Positions 35,038-44,265 of a DNA stretch of 64,000 bases are shown here, one piece after another (position 1 is the stretch's first letter; every line of letters starts with the position of its first letter). The position numbers were made by a program, and so were the translations under genes. The DNA is from Lutimonas saemankumensis (lineage in GTDB: Bacteria; Bacteroidota; Bacteroidia; Flavobacteriales; Flavobacteriaceae). The stretch spans positions 124,001 to 188,000 of the forward strand of contig NZ_JAIUZR010000001.1 of NCBI RefSeq assembly GCF_020171465.1, in the 5' to 3' direction. Under the pieces are notes generated by a model. That model searched no databases, was not told the origin of the DNA, and was given only the letters and a program-made list of their open reading frames with translations.

Positions 35038-35068
35038 AAAAGCAATCCTTGAAGGGTTGCTTTTTTGT
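35038..35068. terminator. Terminator after rpsT, also usable by rodA
   Basis: A stem of 11 pairs around AGCAATCC/GGGTTGCT has a five-base loop and is followed by TTTTTTGTTTTT on the plus strand. The reverse strand also reads into a T-rich tail, so it may end the rod-shape operon as well. Confidence 0.85.
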
Positions 35069-35143
35069 TTTTAAGAGAATCTGTTTTACGAATAAAGGGA
35101 TCAGTTCCTCCTAAGGCTCGGTATGTATAACTCCCCGTCATCA

Positions 35144-36421
35144 CTACCATTCATAGATACGGTCCGCATCCAATCGTATCATAATAAATAGCAGTACCGT
35201 AAATCCCCATAGGGAAGAACCTCCATAACTGAAAAATGGAAGCGGAATTCCAATTGTAGGCAGCAATCCTATTACCATTCCAATGTTAATCGTGAAATGG
35301 AAAAAGAAAATTGCCACCGTTGCATAGGAAAATACTTTGCTGAACATAGACTTCTGTCTGTCAGCTATAAATAATAATCTGATCAGGAAGGCTACAAATA
35401 GTAATATCACAAAACTACTTCCCAAAAACCCCCATTCTTCTCCTATGGTACTGAAAATATAATCGGTTTGTTGTTCCGGTACAAAATCACCCTGAGTTCT
35501 GTCACCCTGCAGAAATCCTTTACCAGTTATCCCACCTGATCCAATTGTAATGACCGATTGGGCGGTATTGTATCCGATTCCCTGATCATCCACATCTTTT
35601 CCCAGAAGAATATTAAACCTGTCTCTGTGTCTTTGTTCAAATACGTTATTAAAAACATAATCAACACTTACAGTAAAAAAACCGGTAAAAAGATAGATGG
35701 CGATAAAACGAAGCCAGTTGTGCCTCAGGTATTTTTTGTTTTTATAGACCAAATAGATAAGCATACCCGAAATAATTCCTGAAGCTATCAGTAAAGTGTT
35801 TAAGACCCCAAAGTAGAGGGTAATTACAAACAATAACAATGCGAGAAAGCCAATAACCAAATAATACAGGGGTAAACCAAATTGATACAGCACCAGAATT
35901 AATGAACCGTAGACCAATGCAGACCCCGGGTCCGGTTGCAATGTGATCAGCAAGGCGGGTAAGAAGATGATCCCAAACGCCTTAAGCTGATTATTGAGTT
36001 TTTTAAGGTCCTGATTTCTTTCATTTAAATAATTCGCCACTGCCAATGCAGTTGCGCCTTTGGCAAATTCAGAAGGTTGGATCCCGAAGGAACCAAAACT
36101 ATACCAGGAAGTTGCCCCGTTAATATTTGTTCCGAATACGAAAAGTCCGGCAAGTGTGAGTATGGAGGCCAGATAAAAAATGCCGGAAAACTGTTCGTAA
36201 AACTTTTTGTCAATGGCAAGAATGATAATTATGATCAGGAAGCTCAAAAGAATCCAGATCATCTGTTTGCCGTATTTCGTGGAAAAATCGAAAATTTCGA
36301 ATTCGGTTTCTGAAAAAGTCGCCTCGTAAATACTGAGCCAACCCAAAAACACAAACAGCAGGTACATAATGACAAGGACCCAGTCCACACCTTTAAAAAT
36401 ATTACTCTTCCTTTTGCGCAA
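35144..36421 (-). CDS. rodA: Peptidoglycan glycosyltransferase RodA
   Basis: A SEDS-family glycan polymerase of the elongasome with 425 residues and about ten helices. It has the family phrases WILLSFLIIIIILAID-like helix 2, NGATSWYSFGSFGIQPSEFAK (residues approximate), and the C-terminal IPLPFFSYGGSSLWG with the conserved SYGG. The start is TTG at 36421, inside the end of the upstream PBP2 gene (20-base overlap); no ATG precedes the first helix. It is the last gene of mreB-mreC-mreD-PBP2-rodA. Confidence 0.94.
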   Translation of the reverse strand: MRKRKSNIFKGVDWVLVIMYLLFVFLGWLSIYEATFSETEFEIFDFSTKYGKQMIWILLSFLIIIIILAIDKKFYEQFSGIFYLASILTLAGLFVFGTNINGATSWYSFGSFGIQPSEFAKGATALAVANYLNERNQDLKKLNNQLKAFGIIFLPALLITLQPDPGSALVYGSLILVLYQFGLPLYYLVIGFLALLLFVITLYFGVLNTLLIASGIISGMLIYLVYKNKKYLRHNWLRFIAIYLFTGFFTVSVDYVFNNVFEQRHRDRFNILLGKDVDDQGIGYNTAQSVITIGSGGITGKGFLQGDRTQGDFVPEQQTDYIFSTIGEEWGFLGSSFVILLFVAFLIRLLFIADRQKSMFSKVFSYATVAIFFFHFTINIGMVIGLLPTIGIPLPFFSYGGSSLWGFTVLLFIMIRLDADRIYEW

Positions 36422-38282
36422 CGTAATTTTCTATTTCCAGTTGTTTATTATATTCTTCCTCCAGACTTCCTTCGAGCATTCTTTTTTCCAGCCAGTCTCT
36501 TTTTACTTCCCCTTTGATGTATTTTTCAATCATCAGGCTGGCAATCGGGGCGGCCCACCTTGAACCCCAGTATCCGTTTTCCACGAATACGGCGATGGCA
36601 ATTTTTGGATCATCTTTTGGGGCAAAGGCAATAAAGGTGGAATGATCAGTAAATTGAATTCTTTCTCCGTTTATTCTTGCGAAATTTTCTGCAGTTCCAG
36701 TCTTACCGCAGATTTGAATGTCCTCAATTTTGGACCCTCTGGCGGTTCCAATTTCAAAAACATTGAGCATTCCGTCAATTACTGGTTCAAAATGTCTTGC
36801 ATCAATAGACGTGTATTTGGGTTTCGTGAATTTTTCATTTTGGTTAACACTGTCACCTACCTTTTTAAGGATATGAGGCGTATAGTAATAGCCCCTGTTA
36901 GCTATGGCAGCGGTCATATTCGCAAGCTGAATCGGCGTAGTCAAAACCTCTCCCTGACCGATAGCATTTGAAATTGTGGTGATGGCCTTCCATTTGTGGT
37001 TTGGATAATATCTGTTGTATAGCTTTGAGTCCGGGATAAGGCCTCTTTGACCGGAAGGCATATCGTATCCAAGATAATTTCCAAGGCCAAAGCTTTTTGC
37101 ATGATTGCTCCACACATCCATTCCCTTCTGTGCATCGTCATATTTTTCAATAGTTCTTCTGTATACGTTAGAGAAATAGGCATTGCAGGATCTGTAGATT
37201 CCTGTATTCATTGCAATGGGAGTTCCTACAATACCGCAATGGCATTTCATAAATCCACCTCGGCCATATTTGAAACCATGATAGCAATTAAACGCGGTTT
37301 CCGGAGTAACGACATCTTCCTGCAAGGCTATCAGGGCATTGATAATTTTGAAAGGTGATCCCGGAGGATATTGAGCCTGAAGTCCTCTGTCCAGCATTGG
37401 TTTTTTGATCGTATCATTAAAAAGAAGTACCGAATTTCTGGACCGTTTCCTTCCCACAAGCATATTGGGGTTGTAGCTTGGGGTAGATACAAGTGACAAT
37501 ATTTCACCAGATGATGGTTCAATGGCAACGATTCCTCCTCGTTTATTTATCATAAGGCTCTCAGCATACATCTGCAGTTCCATATCCAAGGTAAGCGAGA
37601 TGTCTTTTCCCGGGACAGGCAAAGTGTCGAAAATACCCTCTTTATAAGGTCCGATTTCTTTATTAAAACGATTTTTCTGAATGAAGCGAACCCCTTTTCT
37701 GCCTCTGAGTACATCTTCATACTGTTTTTCAATACCCTGATACCCCACGAGTTCTCCAAGTTGATAATAATTATTCTTTTTAAGCAGCCTTTCATTTACT
37801 TCACTAATGTATCCTAAGACATTGGCACTTGTATTTTCAGGATACTGTCGCAAAAATCTTTTTTGAATGTAGAACCCTTTATATTTATACATCTTCTCCT
37901 GTAAAAAAGCATAATCTTCCTTTGAGACCTGCCCTACGAAAATGGATGGAATCCTCGGAGAGTAATTTTTTGCTTTTGTATATCTTTTGATGAAGTCTTC
38001 CTTTTCAATTTTAAGTAAATCGCAAAACTCCAGGGTATCCAATGGCTCTACGTCCTTTGGAATGATCATGATATCGTATGAAACCTGGTTGGCCACCATG
38101 AGTTTACCGTTTCTGTCATAGATAAAGCCCCTGTCCGGATACGCAAATTTTATGGTAACCGCGGAATTATTCAATGGATTCTGCCTGTATTTGGAATCTA
38201 TAACCTGTAAAAAGAAAAGCCGGCCGATAAATATGGCTCCCACCGATAATATTAAAAAGTATAATAAGGACTTTCTTGGCAT
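36402..38282 (-). CDS. mrdA: Penicillin-binding protein 2
   Basis: The elongation-specific transpeptidase of the rod complex. A single N-terminal helix (about residues 6-24) is followed by a dimerisation domain and the transpeptidase. The active-site motifs are all visible: SPFK (S-x-x-K) after YPPG, SCN (S-x-N) in YRSCNAYF, and KTG in CGKTGTAEN. Length is 626, usual for PBP2. It lies three bases after mreD and overlaps rodA, its functional partner. Confidence 0.96.
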   Translation of the reverse strand: MPRKSLLYFLILSVGAIFIGRLFFLQVIDSKYRQNPLNNSAVTIKFAYPDRGFIYDRNGKLMVANQVSYDIMIIPKDVEPLDTLEFCDLLKIEKEDFIKRYTKAKNYSPRIPSIFVGQVSKEDYAFLQEKMYKYKGFYIQKRFLRQYPENTSANVLGYISEVNERLLKKNNYYQLGELVGYQGIEKQYEDVLRGRKGVRFIQKNRFNKEIGPYKEGIFDTLPVPGKDISLTLDMELQMYAESLMINKRGGIVAIEPSSGEILSLVSTPSYNPNMLVGRKRSRNSVLLFNDTIKKPMLDRGLQAQYPPGSPFKIINALIALQEDVVTPETAFNCYHGFKYGRGGFMKCHCGIVGTPIAMNTGIYRSCNAYFSNVYRRTIEKYDDAQKGMDVWSNHAKSFGLGNYLGYDMPSGQRGLIPDSKLYNRYYPNHKWKAITTISNAIGQGEVLTTPIQLANMTAAIANRGYYYTPHILKKVGDSVNQNEKFTKPKYTSIDARHFEPVIDGMLNVFEIGTARGSKIEDIQICGKTGTAENFARINGERIQFTDHSTFIAFAPKDDPKIAIAVFVENGYWGSRWAAPIASLMIEKYIKGEVKRDWLEKRMLEGSLEEEYNKQLEIENYVAQKEE

Positions 38283-38285
38283 CTT

Positions 38286-38792
38286 CTATCTTTTTCTCAT
38301 TACAAAAGTAAAACTTATCATGGTCAAAATTATTGTAAAAATACTTGTTAGGAGGGTGTTTACAAAAATGATCCCAAATTTGCTCCACTTAAAATACTCC
38401 AGCCCAAATACAACAAAGTGATGCACAAATGTCAGAATCATCACGTATAGAAACATTTTAGGGAAGGGGAGCTTAAAAATGGAGAGTGTTCCATAATCCA
38501 GGTCTCTTTTACCAAGAACGCTCTGGAGAACAGGAATTCTAATGAATGCAATAAAAAGGGTTGCCGCTGCATTGATCCCTCCTGAATCTGAAAAAACATC
38601 TATGAACAGCCCCAGAAAGAAACTAAGTATTAAAACAGAGGCATCATCCTTTCTGATTGGATATAAAAAGATAAAAAATATGTAAAAATAAGGATTGATA
38701 TAACCCAGAAAATTAATGTTATTCATGACAATGATCTGTAAAAGTATCAGACCGATAAAGAGCAGGGCGTTATTTATATTCTCTCTATTCAT
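38286..38792 (-). CDS. mreD: Rod shape-determining protein MreD
   Basis: A 168-residue membrane protein with five or six helices. MreD sequences are weakly conserved, so the name rests on size, topology and position between mreC and PBP2. Its start overlaps the end of mreC by eight bases. It should link MreC to the peptidoglycan synthases in the inner membrane. Confidence 0.85.
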   Translation of the reverse strand: MNRENINNALLFIGLILLQIIVMNNINFLGYINPYFYIFFIFLYPIRKDDASVLILSFFLGLFIDVFSDSGGINAAATLFIAFIRIPVLQSVLGKRDLDYGTLSIFKLPFPKMFLYVMILTFVHHFVVFGLEYFKWSKFGIIFVNTLLTSIFTIILTMISFTFVMRKR

Positions 38793-39615
38793 TAGCAGAT
38801 TTCTCTTCCAGCGTTTTTATCTCAATTTTATCAAAATTTTTAATAACCTGAACAAAACCAATGGAACTCATATCGTTAAAGAGTTGAACGTTGATAAATT
38901 CATAGTTGTTGTTGACAGTTTTAAATTCTTTGATCGTCCCAATGGGAATCCCCTCCGGAAATATGGTCGACTTTCCTCCTGTGACCACTGTATCTCCTTT
39001 ATAAATAGCTGCCTGGATGGGGAGGTCCAGCAACTGAACCACATTGTAATCATTGTTGTCCCAGCTTAAACTACCGTAATGATCACTGTTCAAAAGTTTG
39101 GCATTGATCCTGGAATTAACATTTAAAATTGAAAGGACCGTGGCGTAATTGCCCGAAATACTTTTTGTAATTCCAATGATTCCTTTACTGTTAATTACTC
39201 CAAGATCAGAATTAATTCCCTGGTTTGATCCTTTATCTATGGTCAGGTAGTTGTTGTTTTTCCTAAAATTGTTGTTTATGACCTTGGCACCCGTATAACT
39301 GTATTTTCTCTTGAATTTAAGTGAATCAATTGAGGTCAGGTCATGTTGAATGATTTCCTTTTCCTGAAGATTCAACAGGTTTTTTAAATAAACATTCTCT
39401 TCATTGAGTCTTTCATTTTCCTTTTTAAGTAACAAAAACTCCTTGAAATTATTTATTCGGTTATAAATTCCACCTGACAGAAAGTTCGCCGAATTGACAA
39501 ATTTACTTTTGTGGTAGGAATGAGTCTGAATGGTAAAAGTGATCGCTAAAATCTCAAGCAACAAAAAAAGTATAAATAATTTATTCTTGTAAAGGAATGA
39601 AATAATTTGTTGCAT
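38785..39615 (-). CDS. mreC: Rod shape-determining protein MreC
   Basis: A 276-residue bitopic protein: N-terminal helix (about residues 12-32), a coiled coil (about 60-95), and a periplasmic two-barrel domain. The domain has phrases such as GSNQGINSDLGVINSKGIIG and TGGKSTIFPEGIPIGTIK. It lies 18 bases downstream of mreB and overlaps mreD. It scaffolds the elongation machinery outside the inner membrane. Confidence 0.94.
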   Translation of the reverse strand: MQQIISFLYKNKLFILFLLLEILAITFTIQTHSYHKSKFVNSANFLSGGIYNRINNFKEFLLLKKENERLNEENVYLKNLLNLQEKEIIQHDLTSIDSLKFKRKYSYTGAKVINNNFRKNNNYLTIDKGSNQGINSDLGVINSKGIIGITKSISGNYATVLSILNVNSRINAKLLNSDHYGSLSWDNNDYNVVQLLDLPIQAAIYKGDTVVTGGKSTIFPEGIPIGTIKEFKTVNNNYEFINVQLFNDMSSIGFVQVIKNFDKIEIKTLEEKSANE

Positions 39616-39633
39616 AATATTTTACAGCTTCTT

Positions 39634-40662
39634 CTACTTCATTAAAACACTTTTGTATTTCTCAATATCCTTTAACGCTATTCCGGTACCTCTTACAACC
39701 GCTCTTAAAGGATCCTCAGCCACGTAAACAGGAAGATCGGTCTTACGCGATAACCTTCTGTCCAGCCCTCTCAGCATCGACCCGCCTCCGGCAAGATAAA
39801 TACCTGTATTATAGATGTCAGCCGCTAATTCAGGAGGGGTTTGTGACAGGGTTTCCATCACGGCATCTTCAATTCGCAAAATTGATTTTTCAAGTGCTTT
39901 TGCTATTTCACGGTAAGATAACTCGATTTGTTTTGGCTTGCCGCTCAACAGGTCACGGCCCTGAATGGAAATGTCGTCAGGCGGAGTATCTAATTCCTCT
40001 GTTGCCGCTCCAATTTGAATTTTAATTTTTTCTGCCGTGGTCTCTCCAATATACAGATTGTGCTGTGTTCTGAGATACATGGCTATATCACTTGTAAACA
40101 CATCTCCGGCAACTTTTACAGATTTGTCACAAACGATACCACTCAGCGCAATAACAGCAATTTCAGTAGTTCCGCCTCCTATATCTATAATCATATTTCC
40201 TTTTGGCATCATGATATCAATACCAATACCAATTGCCGCAGCCATGGGTTCGTAAATGAGGTAAATATCCTTGGCATTCATTTGTTCTGCTGAATCTCTT
40301 ACTGCCCTTTTTTCAACTTCGGTTATTCCTGAAGGAATGCAGATAACCATCCTAAGGGAAGGCCTGAAAAAACGTTTTTTTATCGTGGGAATATTTTTGA
40401 TGAACTCCCGGATCATTTGTTCGGAAGCTTCAAAATCAGCTATAACTCCGTCCTTCAGAGGTCGGATAGTTTTAATATTTTCATGAGTTTTCCCCTGCAT
40501 TAAATTAGCTCTCTTTCCGATCGCGATAATCTTATTGCTCGTTCTGTCCATAGCGACTATCGAAGGACTGTCTACAACAACTTTTCCTTTGTGTATGATT
40601 AAAGTATTTGCCGTGCCCAGATCAATGGCAATGTCTTCCGTCATAAAGTCAAAAAAACCCAT
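39634..40662 (-). CDS. mreB: Actin-like cell shape protein MreB
   Basis: A 342-residue actin-fold protein. It has the phosphate-1 loop AIDLGTANTLI (about residues 13-23) and VCIPSGITEVEKRAVRDSA. The phosphate-2 loop is IIDIGGGTTEIAVI and the adenosine region is AGGGSMLRGLD. It polymerises under the inner membrane and guides lateral wall synthesis. It is the first gene of the five-gene rod-shape operon, with a -7 box (40703-40710) overlapping a palindrome. Confidence 0.97.
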   Translation of the reverse strand: MGFFDFMTEDIAIDLGTANTLIIHKGKVVVDSPSIVAMDRTSNKIIAIGKRANLMQGKTHENIKTIRPLKDGVIADFEASEQMIREFIKNIPTIKKRFFRPSLRMVICIPSGITEVEKRAVRDSAEQMNAKDIYLIYEPMAAAIGIGIDIMMPKGNMIIDIGGGTTEIAVIALSGIVCDKSVKVAGDVFTSDIAMYLRTQHNLYIGETTAEKIKIQIGAATEELDTPPDDISIQGRDLLSGKPKQIELSYREIAKALEKSILRIEDAVMETLSQTPPELAADIYNTGIYLAGGGSMLRGLDRRLSRKTDLPVYVAEDPLRAVVRGTGIALKDIEKYKSVLMK

Positions 40663-40690
40663 AAAATGTTACTGTGTTAACTTGTTTGTA

Positions 40691-40710
40691 TTGTGAATGT
40701 CACAAATGTA
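40691..40710 (-). promoter_or_regulatory. mreB promoter with overlapping palindrome
   Basis: The minus strand reads TACATTTG at 40703-40710, a full -7 match about 41 bases before the mreB ATG. The palindrome TTGTGA-ATG-TCACAA at 40691-40705 overlaps the box and the expected start point. Its half-sites resemble CRP/FNR- or Rex-type sites, but the spacing of three does not fit either well. Confidence 0.5.
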
Positions 40711-40735
40711 ATAAATTTAGCGAATTGAAAAAGCT

Positions 40736-40774
40736 AAAGCCTAAAATAGTTAGAACTATTTTAAGGCTTTTTTT
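40736..40774. terminator. Hairpin terminator of purH
   Basis: A long stem AAAGCC-TAAAATAGTT pairs with AACTATTTTA-GGCTTT (one bulged base) around AGA or shorter. The plus strand ends in seven T; the minus strand, the direction of purH, has a weaker T-rich tail (TTTAGCTTTTT). It separates purH from the mreB promoter. Confidence 0.65.
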
Positions 40775-40833
40775 CAACCGTTAAAAATCAAAAAACAAAG
40801 GTGAATTTTGAAGGTTCTGATGCTTAATTCACC

Positions 40834-42366
40834 CTAGTGTTTAAAATGCCTGGTGCCCGTGGTAACCATGGACATATTGTTTTCGTTACAGTAATCAATG
40901 GAAAGCTGATCCTTAATAGACCCTCCTGGTTGAATCACAGCTTTGATTCCTGCTTTATCAGCTATTTCAACACAGTCTGGGAATGGAAAGAACGCATCAC
41001 TGGCCATAACAGATCCATGCAGATCAAAATTAAAATGATTTGCTTTGGCAATGGCCTGATTTAAGGCATCAACCCTTGAAGTCTGACCTGTCCCGCTCGC
41101 ATAAAGCTGCTTATTCTTGACCAGAACTATTGTATTGGATTTTGTGTGTTTACAGATTTTTGATGCAAACAGCAAATCACTTGTTTCTGACTCCGATGGT
41201 TTTGAGAGGGTTACATTGGTTAGATCGGCCACCATATCCGTCTTGTTGTCTTTTTCCTGAGAAAGCACTCCATTAAGGGCAGTTCGGTAATTCATTGAAG
41301 GGAGCTCAAGTTCCTTTTGCTTCAAAAGAATCCTGTTCTTTTTGCCCTTCAAAATTGCTAAGGCTTCATCTTCAAAAGATGGAGCTATAACAACCTCGCA
41401 AAATAACTTGTGAATTTCTTCGGCAGTAGCTGCATTTATTTTTGTATTTGAGATCAAAATTCCACCAAATGCGGAAACAGGGTCCCCTGCCAAGGCATCT
41501 TTATAGGCTTCTTCAATAGATTCTCTTTGCGCCAGTCCACAGGCATTATTGTGCTTTAAAATAGCGAAGGTCGGGGATTCTCCCTGAAACTCATTCATGA
41601 GGTTCACAGCAGCATCAACATCCAGCAAATTATTGTAAGACAGTTCTTTACCATGCAACTTGTCAAAAAGGCTTTCAAGGTCTCCAAAGAAATACCCTTT
41701 TTGATGCGGATTTTCCCCATACCTCAAAGCAGTTGAAAGGTTAAAGCTTTCACGAAATTCAATTTCACCACCTTCTGAATTGAGGTATTTGAAAATTGCT
41801 GTATCATAGTGGCTGGAAACAGCAAATGCTTTTGAAGCAAATTTCTTGCGATCGTTCAGGCTAATTCTTCCCTGGTCCTGTGAGATCAGGGCAAGGAATT
41901 CATCATACTGATTCATATTGGAAACGCAGATAACATCTTTAAAATTTTTGGCAGCTGCCCGTATCAAAGAAATTCCACCTATGTCAATTTTTTCTATTAT
42001 ATCCTGTTCGGAGGCCCCGCTGGAAACGGTTTTTTCAAAAGGATAAAGATCAACAATCACAATGTCAATTTCCGGAATATCATAAGACTCAAGTTGTGAA
42101 AGATCTCCTTCGTTTTCTCTTCTGCCTAAAATTCCACCAAAAACTTTTGGATGCAATGTTTTTACTCTCCCACCTAAAATTGAAGGATAACTGGTAAGAT
42201 CTTCAACGGCTATCACTTCAACTCCCAGGTCCTTAATGAATTTTTCAGTACCACCTGTCGAATAGATAGTAACTCCCAAAGAATTCAATTGTTTTACTAT
42301 AGGTTCCAGTCCGTCTTTGTGGAAAACAGAAATTAGTGCCGATTTTACTTTTTTTATGTCGCTCAT
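40834..42366 (-). CDS. purH: Bifunctional AICAR transformylase/IMP cyclohydrolase
   Basis: This enzyme catalyses the last two steps of IMP synthesis. The N-terminal MGS-like cyclohydrolase domain (about residues 1-145) has GVTIYSTGGTEKFI and TSYPSILGGRVKTLHPKVFGG (residues approximate). The C-terminal AICARFT domain (about 150-510) has LRYGENPHQKG, KHNNACGLA with the catalytic Lys-His, and SDAFFPFPDCVE. Length is 510, the family norm. It is a single gene with a well-formed promoter at 42389-42418 and a hairpin terminator. I see no purine riboswitch in the short leader. Confidence 0.97.
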   Translation of the reverse strand: MSDIKKVKSALISVFHKDGLEPIVKQLNSLGVTIYSTGGTEKFIKDLGVEVIAVEDLTSYPSILGGRVKTLHPKVFGGILGRRENEGDLSQLESYDIPEIDIVIVDLYPFEKTVSSGASEQDIIEKIDIGGISLIRAAAKNFKDVICVSNMNQYDEFLALISQDQGRISLNDRKKFASKAFAVSSHYDTAIFKYLNSEGGEIEFRESFNLSTALRYGENPHQKGYFFGDLESLFDKLHGKELSYNNLLDVDAAVNLMNEFQGESPTFAILKHNNACGLAQRESIEEAYKDALAGDPVSAFGGILISNTKINAATAEEIHKLFCEVVIAPSFEDEALAILKGKKNRILLKQKELELPSMNYRTALNGVLSQEKDNKTDMVADLTNVTLSKPSESETSDLLFASKICKHTKSNTIVLVKNKQLYASGTGQTSRVDALNQAIAKANHFNFDLHGSVMASDAFFPFPDCVEIADKAGIKAVIQPGGSIKDQLSIDYCNENNMSMVTTGTRHFKH

Positions 42367-42388
42367 GATTGTTGCTGAAAATTTTTCG

Positions 42389-42418
42389 CAAAAGTAATAA
42401 ATAGTTATTGATCAGCAA
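42389..42418 (-). promoter_or_regulatory. Promoter of purH
   Basis: On the minus strand TTG (42416-42418), 19 bases and TACTTTTG (42389-42396) match both consensus boxes. The start codon is 22 bases past the -7 box, so the leader is short. Confidence 0.72.
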
Positions 42419-42481
42419 CGAATCTTAGTTGGATAATTAGAATATTCAAAATGAGTATAAGTCAAATGAACATTAAAAGTA

Positions 42482-42489
42482 TATCTTTG
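42482..42489 (+). promoter_or_regulatory. -7 element TATCTTTG of the MFS gene
   Basis: A full TAnnTTTG match 58 bases before the TTG start at 42548. No TTG box is seen at 17-23 bases upstream. Confidence 0.42.
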
Positions 42490-42547
42490 GAATCATTTAA
42501 CTGAAAACCTGATAGTTTTATCTCCTAAATCCTATGAGCTTTCCAAA

Positions 42548-43765
42548 TTGATTAAAATAGTGGCAAGAGACGTAACACTTGGGTTAAGATCGAACTGGAG
42601 ACAATTCTTTTTACTTGTCGTTGTGACTGCTTTCGTGGGAGGAATGGTAGGACTGGAGCGGACTATTTTACCGCAAATAGCGGAAGAAAAGTTTAATTTA
42701 CAGGTCAATACAGCCATACTTTCGTTCATCGTTATATTTGGTATTTCAAAAGCGATAACCAATTATTTTACCGGAGCAATGGCCAACAAAATTGGCCGAA
42801 GAAATCTATTGATACTTGGGTGGCTCATCGCTCTTCCAATTCCCTTTATTTTAATATATGCTTCGAACTGGACTTTTGTCGTCTTTGCAAATTTATTACT
42901 TGGGATTAACCAGGGTCTTACCTGGTCAAGTGCTGTAGTGATGAAAATTGATCTGGTAGGTCAAAATAACAGGGGCCTCGCCATGGGGCTAAATGAAGCA
43001 GCAGGATACATTTCTGTTGGAATAGTTGCTTTTTTAACCGGATGGATTGCCTCTAATTACGGGTTGATTCCTTATCCTTTTTATTTGGGAATCATTTTAT
43101 CTGTTCTTGGGCTGTCTTTTTCACTTTTTTTTATAAAGGATACCAAACATCATGTGCTGAAGGAATCTGTTGACAGTTCAAAGCTCTTACTCAGAAACAT
43201 ATTTTGGGAAACCACCTGGACCGACAAAAACTTAGGGTCCATATCACAGGCAGGTTTGGTAAATAACCTGAATGACGGAATGGTCTGGGGTATTTTTCCA
43301 ATTCTTCTCGCCTCTCTCGATTTTGATTTGGAGCAAATCGGGATCATTGTATCTGTTTATCCTGCCGTTTGGGGAATGGGACAGTTAGTTACCGGAAAAC
43401 TTGCTGACATTCTTCCCAAAAGGGAAATGATGTTTTGGGGAATGTTAATACAGGGAATATCACTTCTTTTTATGCTGTTTTCGACTGAATTCTATCAGTT
43501 TATCCTTTTGTCTTCAGTTTTGGGGGTAGGAACTGCCTTGGTCTATCCAACTTTTTTAGTAGGAATCGCAGTTTATACAAATCCTGTTCAAAGAGCCGAG
43601 AGTATTGGAGTTTTTCGACTCTGGAGAGATCTGGGTTATGCTATTGGAGCGATTTTAACAGGGGTAATTGCGGATGCATTCGGAATCAGTTATTCGATAT
43701 TTTTTATCGCTTTCTTGACCGTAGTTTCATCTATGATCATACGTTTTAGGATGGATCCGGGTTGA
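42548..43765 (+). CDS. Major facilitator superfamily transporter
   Basis: A 405-residue protein with about twelve helices in two six-helix halves. The loop between helices 2 and 3 has GAMANKIGRRNLLILGW, the MFS A-like motif, and LWRDLGYAIGAILTG lies near the C-terminal end. The start is TTG at 42548: no ATG occurs between the upstream in-frame stop and helix 1, and the next ATG (42644) would cut into it. The substrate is unknown. Its 3' end overlaps the convergent GAF-domain gene by 20 bases. Confidence 0.88.
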   Translation: MIKIVARDVTLGLRSNWRQFFLLVVVTAFVGGMVGLERTILPQIAEEKFNLQVNTAILSFIVIFGISKAITNYFTGAMANKIGRRNLLILGWLIALPIPFILIYASNWTFVVFANLLLGINQGLTWSSAVVMKIDLVGQNNRGLAMGLNEAAGYISVGIVAFLTGWIASNYGLIPYPFYLGIILSVLGLSFSLFFIKDTKHHVLKESVDSSKLLLRNIFWETTWTDKNLGSISQAGLVNNLNDGMVWGIFPILLASLDFDLEQIGIIVSVYPAVWGMGQLVTGKLADILPKREMMFWGMLIQGISLLFMLFSTEFYQFILLSSVLGVGTALVYPTFLVGIAVYTNPVQRAESIGVFRLWRDLGYAIGAILTGVIADAFGISYSIFFIAFLTVVSSMIIRFRMDPG

Positions 43766-44219
43766 TCATATGATCAAGGTCCAGCCTGGCAACTTCGTTA
43801 CAGACATATTCAAGTATTCGTTCATCCTCTTCCGAAAAGGGGGATAAATCGTGCGAATCTATATCGATTTGACCAATATTCCTGCCCTCCTGAAAAATGG
43901 GAACAACAATTTCGGATTTAACTTCGATTCCACATGAAATATAATTCTCCTGTTCCTGTACATCCTGAACCACAAAATTTTTATTGCTCAAGGCTACCTG
44001 GCCACAGATTCCTTTACCGAACGGGATATGGGTGTGCTCCGTGGGTTTTCCTGCAAATTCTGAAAGTTTTAACTCCTCTTTTGAACCGTTAATAAAATAG
44101 AAGCCTACCCAATGGAAGTGATCAAAACTCTTTTGTAACAGTAGGCAGATCTCTTTGAGTTTTTCTTCTACAGCCAAGTTATTTCCGATTATTTCCGTTA
44201 TTTTTTCCCGTAAAGTCAT
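43746..44219 (-). CDS. GAF-domain protein, likely free methionine-(R)-sulfoxide reductase
   Basis: A 157-residue single GAF domain. It has the fRMsr pattern: FHWVGFYF, GKGICGQVA with Cys72, an EDV-like VQDVQEQENYISC with Cys96, KSEIVVPI, and GQIDIDSH. Cys72 and Cys96 correspond to the resolving and catalytic cysteines of known fRMsr enzymes, and the third cysteine is absent. It would reduce free methionine-R-sulfoxide in the cytosol using thioredoxin. It is a single gene, tail-to-tail with the MFS transporter. Confidence 0.85.
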   Translation of the reverse strand: MTLREKITEIIGNNLAVEEKLKEICLLLQKSFDHFHWVGFYFINGSKEELKLSEFAGKPTEHTHIPFGKGICGQVALSNKNFVVQDVQEQENYISCGIEVKSEIVVPIFQEGRNIGQIDIDSHDLSPFSEEDERILEYVCNEVARLDLDHMINPDPS

Positions 44220-44237
44220 TTTTATAAATCTTTCTTC

Positions 44238-44245
44238 TAAATTTG
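44238..44245 (+). promoter_or_regulatory. -7 element TAAATTTG of the exosortase operon
   Basis: A full TAnnTTTG match 20 bases before the TTG start at 44266. It predicts a leader of about 15 bases and supports that unusual start codon. Confidence 0.5.
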
Positions 44246-44265
44246 GGGTTAAAATTATTTAATCT

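Noticed and set aside
36898-37528. Multiple alternative frames inside the PBP2 gene
   Set aside because: The PBP2 frame carries all catalytic motifs; the others lack any family signal.
42367-42547. Purine riboswitch between purH and the MFS gene
   Set aside because: The purH leader is about 16 bases and no purine aptamer pattern is present.
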